NCBI GenBank assembly: GCA_009760855.2
Contig: WPIO01000001.1
Span: 19,371,501 to 19,435,500 of the forward strand
DNA: 64,000 nucleotides
Direction of reading: 5' to 3'
Origin: Cristatella mucedo
Taxonomy: Eukaryota; Bryozoa; Phylactolaemata; Cristatellidae
The first letter of the stretch is position 1, and every line of letters starts with the position of its first letter. The notes beneath the pieces were generated by a model. It was not told the origin of the DNA and searched no databases. It saw only the letters and a list, made by a program, of their open reading frames with translations. Both the position numbers and the translations under genes were made by a program. Positions 20,600 through 31,929 of the stretch are shown here, in pieces.

Positions 20600-20709
20600 A
20601 GGGACATTTTGTCTGGGACATTTCTGTATGGGGACATTTTGTCCTGGGACATTTTGTCAGGGAAATTATGTCCGGGACATTTTGGGTCGGGACATTTTGT
20701 CCTGTCACG
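20600..20709 (-). repeat. MULE right terminal inverted repeat
   Basis: The reverse complement reads AGGACAAAATGTCCCG and continues with about six GGACAAAATGTCC-like units. It is slightly longer than the left arm by about one unit. Confidence 0.8.
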
Positions 20710-21640
20710 CCTGTTAAATATTTGAACGGCGATACAGCTGCTGTTTGCACAAAACGCTTTGCGAAACTGCTGTTTTAAATCGAATTAATAGAGAACAGTT
20801 TGCCAGATTTACCCACTTAATGTCATGCGATCTCGTGAGTGCATTCTCATGCTATGGCATAGAGCAGCCCGCCCGGCATCGATGGTAGCTCAAGATAATC
20901 GAGCATTGATAAAGCTTCTATTTCCACATAACCTTCTGGAAACTGTGGTTTTGATTTCAAATCATCACACATTATTCCAGTCATACCCACCAAGTCTCAT
21001 CTGATTTCCCCTTCGCAGTCTCATGCTATTGTGTCCAATGAACTGGTTCAGCCAGCCTGGTTTCGTTTTCAAACGGCGATGCGACTTCCATTTCCACAAA
21101 AGACAGCGAAACGGTATGTTCAAATCCAAATTATAGAGACAAGTATGCCAGGTTTACCCACTAAATTTCATGTGATTTCGCTTGTGCATTCCGATGCTAT
21201 GACCTCCGATGGCCCGGCCGAGACTGCAGCCAAAAATATTCAAACTACGATATAGCTGCCATTTCCACAAAAAACTCGCAAAACTGGGGTTTCAATTATA
21301 AATTACCGTGAACACAGTGCCTCGTTTACCCACTAAATTTCAAGTGTTTGTGCTGTCTCATGCTGTAGCCTCCGGTAGTCTAGCCCAGATGGCAGCCCTA
21401 AATAATTGAACTGCAATACTGCCATTTTCACAAAAAGCTTTGCAAAACTGTGGTTTCGAATTCAGATTATAGCAAACCGTGTTCCAGGTTTACGCTATGC
21501 TATGGCCTCCGGTATCCCGGCTAAGATGGCAGTCCTAAATAGCCGAACTGCAATACAGCTGCCCTTTCCATAAAAGCTTCTCGAAGCTACGGTTTTGATT
21601 TCCGCTTATAAAAAAGCACTTTTAAGCTATTGTCGGCGAC
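20710..21640 (+). repeat. Tandem satellite, right part (about 170-bp unit)
   Basis: Unit anchors of the type 'gaacggcgatacagctgc' or 'gaactgcaatac' occur at about 20724, 20901, 21071, 21241, 21408 and 21545. This gives spacings near 170 bp except one unit of 137. Each unit repeats, in order: ccatttccacaaaa, aaactgtggtttt, agattatag, ccaggtttacccactaaat, ttcatgtgatt, tgctatggcctccgg, gatggcagcc. The units are diverged from each other, so the array is old. The last unit is truncated. Confidence 0.85.
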
Positions 21641-22210
21641 AATCTCCCTTCTGAGCGTCGCCGGTTTTAAGTCTCTCTACATGCACTCATTCTTATAGCA
21701 ATACCGAGCCTACAGCGTATTTACAGCCCTGGCGCCCATACCGCCTGTCGTTTGCGATGAATCACACCGAGTGATGTGGTGGCATAATCAATAGAGCCCC
21801 TTAAGCGAACGCACAACTAATTGCCCGAATGGTGCAGTTCTTACCGCAGGCTACTCACGCAGACGGTATATCGTAGCGGACCTATAGCAGTGGATGGTTT
21901 ACCAGGAGGAATATTAATCCGCATTTTTTCCTGACACCTCAACCTCTCGCTGCGTCTATTCTAGGCTGCCTCTATTCTTACTTTCGAAGTTTTACCTGCA
22001 GGACCGGCCGGGTGTGCCGTCCTCGTGTGGTCTGCAGAGTAATAATATTCAGTGTTTCCATGAAAGTATTGTCATAACTATTGTGAATATCGTGCTTCTT
22101 ATGAGCCTGCTCAACACTCGCTGTTGATAATCCATTCCTGCTTCCTTGCATCGAAACACCTAGCTGCCAAAATGAAGGTAGGTACAGCAGGGCCCCTCCT
22201 TTCGAACCCG
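21641..22210. other. No gene recognised
   Basis: No element or exon is recognised between the satellite and the next LINE. Confidence 0.4.
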
Positions 22211-22215
22211 GCTTT

Positions 22216-23100
22216 AAACGTAATAATAATAATAAAAACAATATGTTCGTATATACAATCGCTTTCTGTGCACCATACATACGTTGTACAGGAAGCACGA
22301 TCAAATGGTTATTGGTCGCAGGCTCAATGTCAATAAACATTGCATGCTTAGAGGTGACATGCACTGGGCAATTGTGCAAATATGACTAGTGGAAGCATGC
22401 ACTAAGTTTCAGCACTCAGTAGCACACAAAGAACAAATCCCACGAACCTTCTAAATGTTTCGATAAATAGATGTGTTTTGCCTTCTTTTAAATGTCATCA
22501 AGTCGATGACGTCACGACGTCAGACGGGAGTGAGTTCCAGGATTGGTAACATACAAACTCAATGCCTCCATTTAATTTGAAGTTTGAATGAGATGTAGCT
22601 AACCGGTTTGAGTCAGGAAAGTGGATGGAATGATGATTAGCCTGGTGGGGAGTAGATCTGATACGAAGGCTGGAACCACAGAATGAAGGGACGTAAAAAG
22701 TGTGTGACAGCACCTCGAAGCCGATGCGCTGCTTGACTGGGGGCTAGTGTAGGTCGGCGAGATGTGTTGTGATGTGGAAACTGCTCCACTGGTTACAGAC
22801 GCGCCTGGCTGCCGAGTTTTGCACCGGCTGTAAGCGCCTGATTTCTCAGGCCGGCAAACCAGCAAACAGCGAGTTGCAGAAGACGAAACGGGTTGTCACA
22901 ATTGCATAGACCAATTTATGTGTAGTATCCGTGCTTATGTAAGCCCGAATTTGAGCAATATTATGTAGCCGAAAGTAAGCAGACTTGATTGTGCAGCTGA
23001 TGTGTTCGTGTAATGAAAGATTAATTTAGAGCAGGGCACATAGATTTCGTGCAGATGCCACAGGAGATATGCACTCAGAGTCTATTTTGAGCCTCTTTGA
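22216..23100 (-). mobile_element. L2 LINE (family A-like) 3' third
   Basis: It is antisense to the (ATT)n tail, a diverged 3' UTR and the C-terminal domain, continuing toward the RT (gtgagttccaggattggtaa, gccgagttttgcaccggctg, gattgtgcagctgatgtgtt). It is an older copy with several frame breaks. Confidence 0.8.
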
Positions 23101-23194
23101 CTTTCTCGGGTCGACAACCGCTGGCCACGCTCATTGCTATAAGAGCTCAATCGAGCCCGGCAGCTCTCACATCGCCGGGTACTCAACGTGCCAG

Positions 23195-23315
23195 TATGAT
23201 ATATATGATATCATATATGATATATATATATGATATATATATATGATATATATATATGATATATATGATATCATATATGAGAGAGAGATATATATATATA
23301 TATACATATATATAA
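23195..23315. repeat. AT-rich array of TATGATATA units
   Basis: Repeated tatatgatatatata units form long self-complementary tracts, followed by (GA)n and (TA)n. It is simple-sequence DNA. Confidence 0.85.
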
Positions 23316-23373
23316 CGCTTATAGCCCTTCGCTGTTGTCATAAAGCCTTGTCTACGTCATATCGCGGGTCCTA

Positions 23374-23603
23374 TTATGTTAAGGTATAGGCACTCTTCGT
23401 CGGTGCCGCGTTCCAGTACTGTTTACGCACCTTCGTGCATTGGCGCTGCACCTACAAGTCTCTAGCAATGCTACAAGGTTCTGGAGTTGCTAGTATTCGT
23501 CTCGCGTGTCGGCTGACAGTAGCATGCTAACGAGCGCTGCGCTTGTGGCCAAGTTCTGTCTGGCTGAGTTAAAGTGCTATGTTGTCGCTACGAATGCATA
23601 TAC
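23374..23603 (+). repeat. Unclassified interspersed repeat, copy 1
   Basis: It aligns by eye with 63610-63812 (shared: ttatgtt, acctacaagtc, caaggttc, cgctgcg). It may have been coding, since both copies translate to TYKSL followed two residues later by QGSGV. The family is not recognised. Confidence 0.5.
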
Positions 23604-24190
23604 GGTTCGCGAAGTCTTCGCACAAAATTAGATGCAAGTGAAGCTTGCCCTCGTAGCAATACAGACTTCATTATAGTCGCTTATAATCAGAACTAAAGTA
23701 ACGACAGCAACCAGCATTCGCAAAGGATCTTTTGGTGGCTACATATACTTTGCCCAGCATTGTCTACGTGCTACGTGAATTGGTTCCTCCAGGTGTTGAC
23801 ACGACTGCAAACGTCAGCCTATCCCCATCTGCTACGGTGGATTCAGACCCGATGAGCAGTTAAGCATTGAACCAACCCGATCCTCGGCCAGTTGCACATA
23901 CTGGGTCTCTTGCTGTCAAATCTCCCGTCTGGCTGCGTGACTATGTGACTGCCTGAATTCTTATGCCGTCTTCATGCGTAAAGCAGAGGGAAAGAAGCTG
24001 TGACATTAAATTGGTACATTAGAGGTCAATGCTGAAGCGATTCCCAAATGGTGTTACACAAGGTTTGCTTGTACTGCAGCGGTGTTCCATTACACTAGCA
24101 GGTCGCAATTGACGCATTGATTGATGCACATTCGTATTCCGATGCTAGCAGAGAATAGCTTAAGTTAAGAATTCCCATGCCATATATTCG
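23604..24190. other. No gene recognised
   Basis: It may contain more of the unclassified repeat, but there is no second copy in the window for comparison. Confidence 0.35.
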
Positions 24191-24196
24191 GCAGAC

Positions 24197-24201
24197 ACAC
24201 A

Positions 24202-24253
<52 letters not shown>

Positions 24254-24313
24254 ACAAATATATATAAATATATATATGTATATGTATATACATGTTTGTG
24301 TAGATATATGTAT
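24197..24313. repeat. (AC)n followed by AT-rich microsatellite
   Basis: About 50 bp of (CA)n is followed by interrupted (TA)n with tatgtatata variants. Confidence 0.95.
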
Positions 24314-24314
24314 A

Positions 24315-25120
24315 TAACAGCCTGCAACTCCACAAAGATTATATTGGTATTGAGCAGGAGAGTTTTGTATAGCGAACCCACTGCCTAACCGGCTGTCAGT
24401 ACCCATTCAGTAGCCAGCAGACTTAATCTCACTCGATGAAGAGAAAGTGTGAAGCACATCAGAGTCAGGAGAGCAGATGATCTAGTGAGTAGCATAGAAG
24501 TAGCAGCTCAGGACGGCTGGAAAGGATGTGCCGTAGTCGGCAACCGAAGAGTAGTTGTCGTTTCGTGAGAATTGTGGAAGTGAGTTCTCTAGTCTAGCCT
24601 GCCGAGCAAAAGCTTTTCTCGCCAACGGTCTTTAAGTAGAGAAAAATAGAAGTTAATTTATTGTCTGTACAGGACCCGATGAGGCTGAAAATAGTGCACT
24701 AGTTCAGCTTTAGGTATGAAGGAGCCAACTGGTGGGAGGAGCCAAAGGAGCCAACTGTGGTCTGGGCCTCGAGCGACACGAGTAGGAACTTTGCTCCGAA
24801 TCCGGTGATCAACCGGCTCTTCCCGTCCGAGCTCTTTCATCGATCTTTCTCTTCGAGCTCTTTCATCGATCCCATCTCAACCCATCCGAGCTCTTCCAGC
24901 GAAGGAGATACCTGATCGAACCTCTTGGATTTATAAACTAAACTTTCAGTTATATTCATCGCCAGCTGCAGCGACCTAATGGCTTTTTTGTTAGCCCAGC
25001 CAAAAGGGAATTACAATAATCAAGCCGAGATAGCACTAATGAGCGTTAAATTATTTTGCAAGCCACCTTGAGAGACAGCTCCTGATCCTAAATAGGAATC
25101 GGACGTGATGGCTAGCTGTG
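24315..25120 (-). mobile_element. LINE family B 3' portion
   Basis: It is antisense to the 3' UTR, C-terminus and part of the thumb (tgcaactccacaaagattat, tgccgtagtcggcaaccgaa, ttagcccagccaaaagggaa). An internal duplication of about 24 bp (gagctctttcatcgat) occurs at 24830-24870. The copy is eroded. Confidence 0.85.
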
Positions 25121-25651
25121 GAATCTCGAGGGGAAAAGTTAAGAAAATACTTATAAAATTGATCTGAAGATTTAATATATGTATACGGTGCATTACACCT
25201 TAAATGTGATACATTGTCGTCTTTGCTGCAGATCTTTCTATCGCATAGCCACAGATAGACATGAGTGTACAGTACTAGCCATAGCGAAAAACTCACTACT
25301 TTAATGGTCAAAGTAGGAGTGACTAAGTATTACTTCAGACAGCTTTCTATTCGCTGTTAGCATGTAAGCTATAGATTGTGACGTATCTGGTTCCTAAATC
25401 TAATAATTCTCGAGTCGCTAATACTCTCGTCAAGTAAAACTTTTATAAACAATAAATACGCACTCTAAAGAACGAGCAAATAGAACAAACACTCTAATAA
25501 ACCAAATAATTAAAAATATCACGGTTCAGCCACAAAAACTTAAAGAGAAGTCTATATCCCGATATTTTGTGACTCGAGTAGATGTTCATTGATGCCAGAT
25601 GGTCATACATAGGAAATACTTTTTCACACTCAAATGTTTTCATATATGTAT
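25121..25651. other. No gene recognised
   Basis: It is AT-rich, with no supported exon or element. Confidence 0.4.
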
Positions 25652-25760
25652 AATTATATATAATTAATTTATATAGCACCCTAAGAGAACCTAATCTCTA
25701 TTTAGGCACCCCACTTACGCCACAGGGCTCGAGCCCGTAATCTCAAGTCGTCAAAAACTT
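25652..25760 (-). mobile_element. tRNA-derived SINE, family S1
   Basis: On the minus strand it has a B-box-like gggctcgagccc and the L2-like tail (ctaaatagagattaggttct). The A-box half is not clear. Confidence 0.65.
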
Positions 25761-26280
25761 GAGTATATGTGTAAACGTCGAGAGAAGATAAAGATAGATT
25801 AGTCCGACGTTCAAATATTGTATACGACACCTTCAAATGACAAACATGTTACAAATGGAATCTGAAGTATTTACGTTTCTCACATAAAAGGAAAGCTATA
25901 CAAATTTATTACGCAAACCACGTCTAAGCCGGATATTAACCGGAAGCAACCAATCTAAAAACTTCCAATTTCTCGATCTCCACATTATGTACTTGTGTAC
26001 CAACCTTTTGAATCTCGGTTAGTGGTGCGTAGATTTGTAATATGTTATAAAGTAGGAGTTTCAAAATGTCTCATAAAATGTTCAGTTTTCCTGAAAACTT
26101 TTAATTTTTCTTTTATTTAAAGACGTAGAATTACTGGTTTAGTGCCGGTAAATGTGGAGAAGATAAGAAGAAGGTCGCAGTCGCGTTTTACTCAGCTCAG
26201 CTCAAGTGAGTTCTTTCCGAGAAGCGCACATTCGCATATTCCCAAACAACGTTTTGGCTGCCACCTTGTCCATCGAAGAA
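25761..26280. other. No gene recognised
   Basis: It is AT-rich. A plus-strand open frame begins at 26142 but has no recognisable motif. Confidence 0.35.
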
Positions 26281-26285
26281 AAAAA

Positions 26286-26382
26286 GGCCATCAGAAACTG
26301 CGGCAGCAAAGATCAGAAGCACAGGAAAGATGAAGGCCATTAGAAACTGCGGCAGCAAGATCAGAAGCACAGGAAAGATGAG
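26286..26382 (+). repeat. 49-bp tandem duplication
   Basis: Two nearly identical copies (each with agaaactgcggcagca and gatcagaagcacaggaaaga) abut at about 26334. Frames through them are rich in Lys, Arg and Glu, and one continues to 26530 (…GSILDPCLGGKKFEDIATEE), so this may be a piece of a charged protein-coding exon. No splice sites support it. Confidence 0.7.
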
Positions 26383-26800
26383 GAGGAAGAAAAGTACCAG
26401 GAGGAGAAAACATTTCAGAGCTTGCGACATTCTGGCTCAATTTCTCGCTGACGAGCCAGGGAGCATTTTGGATCCATGTTTGGGGGGCAAGAAGTTTGAG
26501 GACATTGCCACGGAAGAAAGCAACATCTAACTTGAATGCAAAAACGTTTTAAGCCTTTTCAAACATTTTAAAGTTCATTTTAAAATTTCGGTAATATCCT
26601 TAGGAATAAGTGATGGAACACTATATTGCCATATCCAGGTACATGTTTGCAGCTTGTTGAGGTCATCGCTTGCGACTTTTAAACAGCTTTATTTCCAGTG
26701 AAGCTTTATGCCTTGTGAATTCTATAATTCAACCGATCTTTGGGAAATTTTTTGACTATGATTTCACCTTTTCTTGTGCACAAGTGTAAAACTTCCTAAA

Positions 26801-26935
26801 TAATTCATTTGCATAGAGCCCTAAGGGAACTCAATATCAATTCAGGAGCTTCACATGTGCCGCAGGGCGCGAGCCCACGACGCCGGTCTTTGAATGCATT
26901 CATCTTGACCTCAACAAAGGTTCAGGCCTCGACTA
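26801..26935 (-). mobile_element. tRNA-derived SINE, family S1, diverged
   Basis: On the minus strand it reads a head with a B-box-like gtgggctcgcgccc, then the tail (tgaagctcctgaattgatat). It is older than the 7.0-kb copy. Confidence 0.6.
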
Positions 26936-27304
26936 TGGACCAAACCAGAACGGCAGTTCATTTTCTTTTACTTTAGTTTCATAGGTTTTGTTATTAATGC
27001 CCAAAAAAGTCCTTGAACTTTATATTTTATAATCCTGGATATGTATAGCAAAACTTATCCAGCCGAAGACTGAACTGAGCTACAGTAGCAGTCTACAAGC
27101 AGAGCTTAACATTTAATTATAATTTCGCATTGAGCCATGAGTTATAGGCCAGGTTATGAATTTTATGAGGCACAAAGAGACTCTGTACACAAAGCTGTCT
27201 AGAGGTCACAAGCATAGACACCGACAAGTTGCAAACAGGTACCCTAAGCGAATATTTGATTGTTAGACTTATCTTCATAGTATCACCTCGATATTTATAT
27301 AGCA

Positions 27305-27400
27305 GTAATAAAATAAATTTTTCTAGCGTCCTCGGAGAACCTAATGTCATTCTAAGCAGTTTAAATTTGCCGTATAGGAAGCATCTTAACGCAGCACCCT
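27305..27400 (-). mobile_element. L2 LINE 3' tail, diverged
   Basis: The antisense terminal hairpin is eroded (tctagcgtcctcggagaacc) and AT-rich sequence takes the place of the ATT tail. Confidence 0.55.
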
Positions 27401-28070
27401 TAAACCAAATGAGTGGCTGGATGCCAGGGATCTCGTAGATGCAGACTTCTTCTTAGAATATTCTTATTCTTATTTACTTCTTCATAGTAAGCTATGTCAT
27501 AGGTAAGAAAAAACTATTATTGGTATGAGTGACTTGATAGTGTTTGCAGTGCCCCCGATGAATTTTTATGGTAACGTTGGATAGTCAAACTGAAGTAATG
27601 GCCGTGTAAACTTAACTTTTGACTTTTGCGGCTTTTTGAAGAGATATCCCTGACCTGGCGAAACTGCAGTGGTACGCAAGAGCAAGCATGAGCGACGTGA
27701 GCTGAGTAATGAGATACTCAAGTGCTGCTGTTCAAATGCAGATCTTGTTTTAAAGCTCTACGCTTAAAAAATTCTGAGGCCAGCCTGACGGATAAAAGAT
27801 GGCCCTGCGTCACTCTCAACAGACTAGGAGCTGGAGTGCTCGCGGAGTGCCTACCGGCCATGTTTCTGGCTCCTCTCCAGTCATGAATCTCAGTGCCAAA
27901 GACCTCCAGGCAGTCCTCTTAAGCCCCTACTGGAATATTTTAGGCACCGCGTGGTAGGGCTTCAGCCCCATCTATGAAATCGGCTTAAGTCGCTTTTGAG
28001 AGTCCGAATCTCGGCACATTAGATATACAGCCAGTTAGTGTGGGTAGAAGTGGTCGAATTAGAAAGTTAG
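27401..28070. other. No gene recognised
   Basis: No supported feature is present. A GC-richer patch lies at about 27800-27950 without motifs. Confidence 0.35.
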
Positions 28071-28074
28071 CTCT

Positions 28075-28270
28075 TTGCTCCACTGACAAATCATCGTCTC
28101 CTGACTTGAGGATATTCAAAAAGAAGGTGGCAACCTACTCGCAGCATTTGCTCCGTCCGAACGAGCGTACTCACTGTGTTTGCGTAGTCACAAATTGTGC
28201 TGTGATCGATATGTTTCTTTTTCAGCATATTTAAAGTGCCTACTCAGTGATTTAATTCTCGGTTGCGCCC
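28075..28270 (+). mobile_element. L2-like LINE C-terminus and tail
   Basis: It encodes SSPDLRIFKKKVATYSQHLL, the L2 C-terminal motif, then a short 3' UTR with an eroded tail. The neighbouring 28275-28370 looks like a degraded antisense family B end. Confidence 0.55.
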
Positions 28271-28689
28271 CGTCTGTAACTTCTCGAAGCCTATACTATA
28301 GAGTGAGCAATACGCTAAAGACAGTTTTCTACAGCCCACTTGAAGCCTAAGTGAGTTTTGGTGTCTTCAGAAAAATACACATGTTGTATGCTTAGCGTCC
28401 AGTTTATGAAAGCAGTCGCCCACAAACGGCTCGGTCAGACGCTGCTTATTTTATAATGAGGATCGTCGTCGGCTAAGCCGATCACCCCACAAGCGACAGG
28501 ATTCAGTAGCTTAGGAGTACAAGTTATCTGAAGTTTTGATATTATAAATATATAATTTATTTTAAGTGCTGTATTATACCCTGTATTATACAAATCTGAA
28601 TTTCACAGGTTCTATATACAGTGAAAAATATTCTCTCCCTTTCTCATCCGTATGCGTAAGAATATGCTTCGAACCATGCAACCTTCTTG

Positions 28690-31060
28690 GCGAACGATCA
28701 ACATGAAAGAAGAAGTTTTTTCCTCGGCATGAGTTACGTACGGAGCGAAATATTCAGTTTAGGAAGGACGAAGTCGATGCCTGCTACACTAAACTTTTGG
28801 ATTTGGAGAAATCCCCAGCTAAACTTCGGCGAATATCGACGTCATGCTTAACCAAAATTAAGCTAACTGATAAAGAGCACAGTGGTTTTCTTACGGGAAT
28901 AGTGAATACCAGTCATAATCTGGCTAATTTAACTCGCCACCATTTTAAAGAAAACTTCAAAACACACAACTCCGAGAGGTCTAACTATACGGATATCAAT
29001 GGCTCGGCATATATTATTTCCGCCTTCATTAAAACAATTACAAATATTCTAGCCTCAATAAAGCCACCTTAAGTCGTGTCGAAACATATCACCACTTTTA
29101 GGACATTATCCATGGTTTTCATGTAGGAATTGCCTAGCTTAATAAATTCTAGGAAACAAAGCTAGTCTCCTGAGAACCAATACCACCCTCTCTTTGGTCT
29201 TACCTGACGGACAAATATGTTTAAGCCATAACTCAGGTTTGTTATACTTTTAAGGGTAACTGGGTTGTTCATAAGCCATTCAAATCGGCCATCGTTCAAC
29301 TAATACTTCAAAAGCCTGGATTGAATTCATAGGTCCTAGCCAACTGCTGCACAGTTTTCCTTCTTCCCTTTTGACCGAAATTCTCAAAAAAGTTGTTGCC
29401 AAGAAGATTATAGAAGACATTGACAAGAATGTTTAGTCAGATAAATTAAAGTCGGGAGTCAAGCTACACCACTCGCATGTAACTTCCTTTGTCCTTGTGA
29501 CTAACTACATCATAAGCTGCAAAGTTGATGGAATTATTATTACCGTGCCCCTACTTATTCGATCAGCTGCATTTGACACTCTTGGTTGTAGTTTAAAGTT
29601 CTCCTCATCAAAACTTACACGATAACACAAAACGCCAAAGCGGATTCACCAAGACCAAGATTCTTGCTGGCGCCCATAGGCTCCCGAACGCAGCCGTTCG
29701 GCCCTCTGCTGGCGTTCGAACTGCCCTCACCCTGTGGGCCGCGACTCGCTTATATATACGATTTCCCATAAACTGGCATGGCACATAATCCGACGGCAGC
29801 TCCATAACTCCGTTAGGCCATAAGCATGGCTTGGTCATAAGCTACCCGTAGTGAATAATATGACCATAACTCCAGTGGCCTATATGCTTATAGTACTGCA
29901 ATAAGTCAATCACATTGGTCACGATATAATACTTAAACGATTGCACCGGAGTTGTTCAAATCTTAAACTTCCGAGCGTGGTCAAGCCGTTTTCTGTGCTA
30001 GTAAAGTCTCATCTAGCAGACTTGTCACCGCTGCAGTTTTACAAGGGTCTGTTCTCAGTCATTCGCTTATCTCCATTTATACCGAACTGCTAGGAAAAGT
30101 GATTTGAGCGGCGGCTATTACTTCTATGTTGATGGTGCTCAACTCTGTTTCTCATCTAAACCATCGGAATTTGCTGCATTGACTGATCAACTGAATGCTT
30201 GCCTTGCACAAATTCGATCCTAGATGTTGGCCAATTTCCTAAAACTAAACGATGATAAACCCGAACTCCTACTCGTAGGATACCCTAAAAGCTTAGCTGG
30301 GCTAGAAGACTCAGCTCTTCTAATTGGAGCTGCTGCAGTGCGATCGTCACTACGTGCTAGGAACTTAGGAGTCCTATTTGTTAACTGCTCAATCTTTTTT
30401 TAGTTTCATTAAGCAGACTACTTCCACAGCTAGCCATCGCGTCCGATCCAAGGCTAAGATTAGGGATTGTGTAGCACGATGGCTTGATAAAAATTTCACT
30501 AGCTTGCTGGTTTTGTCGAGGCTGGACTACTGCAATTAGGCTTGAGCCGGCTACTGAAAAACAGCCACTAACCTTCTGCTGCCAGTGACAAATATTAGTG
30601 TAAGACCAGTAGCATACTCTCAGATGTTCAGCCATGTGTCTCCTTGCTGAAGCAGCTGCGACGGTTCCCGGTTTAGCAAACAGATACCGAGGTAAAGGTT
30701 ACACTCAGCCTGAAGGCCTGTCGTGGCTTGGCTTCTTTATACCTCGCCGAATCGCTCCACCGGACGCAGCAGCCTTCTGTTGCCCTTAGGTCCTCCACGG
30801 ACAATAAACTGATCGACGAAAATTTTTGGTTTAAAGGTAGTAAACTGTGGAACTAATTACCGAAATACATGCCCACACGACACAATACTCTCTGCTACCA
30901 TCTGCGGCTCATCCTTTCCAGCCATCCTGAGCTGCTACTTCCTGGCTACTAACTTGCTCGGCTGCCCTCACGACTCAGCAGTGCCGCGGCTTTTCGCCGT
31001 TTCGTGGGTAAAGGCCCGTAGGCTGCCGTACGAGTGCTGAAAGCGGCTTAGGCTTTGCGT
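28690..31060 (+). mobile_element. LINE family B-like, linker to C-terminus, diverged
   Basis: In order it has the endonuclease-RT linker (about 28750-29075), the RT start (about 29330, ILKKPGL-like), a foreign stretch at about 29590-29945, the RT core (YYFYVDGAQLCFSSKPSE, where family members read FADDTQLY) and a C-terminus near 30.9 kb. There are many stops and frame changes, and it is older than the other B copies. Confidence 0.8.
29590..29945. other. Foreign insertion inside LINE B, unidentified
   Basis: The LINE reading is lost after 'AAFDTL' and resumes near 29950 at 'FKSYLS'-equivalent sequence. The intervening DNA is GC-rich at its start, with a small inverted repeat (gctggcg… / …ctggcgttcg, about 29665-29715). 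I found no clear target duplication or terminal inverted repeats. Confidence 0.4.
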
Positions 31061-31625
31061 TTGCTTTTTTTGTGCCCACCTGCAATACCATCTCTAAAAG
31101 TCCCTAGTGACACGCCCTCGGAGCGAAGTCCTGCAGCCAACTTCCCAACCGTGGCACTGGGACGCAGCTAGCTGGAGCCATGGGTCAAACTCAGGGTACT
31201 AGCCCACGACAGTCAGCTCGGAAGCCGGACGAAAGCAGCTCTCTCAGCCCTGGCACACTTTGGTCAATGGCTGTTTACGCAGTTAAACCCCAGCTACCCT
31301 GGAGTGGGCTTTCCCCCAATTTGCCCATCCATCAGGCCGATGCTTTCAACCGTTGCCCCGTGGCTAGTTCAGGTTTCGTGACCCGAAATTGAGGTCAAAG
31401 GATACATGTGGCTGTTGTTGCTGCGGATCCCGGAAGTAGGCGTTGTAAGCATGGTGGCTAGCTGGTAAGCCGCTCCTCAGGCTGCAGAAAGCGATGACCT
31501 ATTCGATGCCGGTACTACTGGCGGCTTCAGGAATAGCGCGTCCTGTAGGAAATGCGAAGCGTCGGCACCTTAGGCTGATAAAAGCAACTCGACTTATTCA
31601 CTAATGCAGGTAACTCCATCCACCC
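31061..31625. other. No gene recognised; GC-richer than flanks
   Basis: It could include the promoter and 5' UTR of host gene 2 if the exon at 31626 is real. No TATA or initiator element can be assigned. Confidence 0.3.
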
Positions 31626-31783
31626 ATGAGCCGGCCTCTTACAAGTGCCGAGGATGCAGCTACTACTAGCGGCGACGAGCGTGGCCGCTGCAGCCTGTGC
31701 GAACTTTCGCATGCCACGTGTGCTCCGGCTGACCCTTCGTGTGTCGAAGTCATTAACGATCTGAGACAGCACGTCCAACGTTT
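31626..31783 (+). CDS. Host gene 2 (optineurin/NEMO-like), candidate first exon
   Basis: An ATG opens a frame beginning MSRPLTSAEDAATTSGDERG, then a Cys-containing stretch and a helical, coiled-coil-like end (EVINDLRQHVQRLEG). A donor-like gtcagt follows GAAG at about 31785, so the boundary is approximate. Starting with a disordered N-terminus and moving into coiled coil fits optineurin and NEMO. The link to the exons at 36.97 kb and beyond is inference, because the next exon is not identified. The frame also continues past the donor to 31886. Confidence 0.35.
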
Positions 31784-31929
31784 GGAAGGTCAGTGCAGCT
31801 ACGCTATTCGATCGTTCGATGGGTGTGCTGCCCCGGGTAGTGCCTGCATTTCCAGTCTTTTGCTCATAATAAATATACTAAAATAATAATTAGTATTTAT
31901 AATATAAAATAGCAATTCATGTTTATCTT

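Larger units (their letters stand above)
18025..20709 (+). mobile_element. Mutator-like DNA transposon (MULE) with nested L2
   Basis: It is a complete-looking MULE bounded by a 9-bp direct duplication and inverted terminal repeats of about 100 bp. Inside is one plus-strand transposase gene with an N-terminal FLYWCH-like region and a MULE DDE core. A 514-bp L2 insertion interrupts the gene at 19060-19573. An AATAAA lies at about 20550, after the stop. It sits inside the 170-bp satellite. Loss of the first catalytic site, an internal stop and the L2 insertion mean that this copy cannot encode a working transposase. Confidence 0.85.

Noticed and set aside
20600-21640. Regular repeats suggesting a CRISPR array
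   Set aside because: The units are contiguous tandem satellite without unique spacers, and the setting is an animal genome.
23195-23315. Perfect AT palindromes as a possible origin or regulatory hairpin
   Set aside because: They are simple-sequence TATGATATA repeats without any other origin-like feature.
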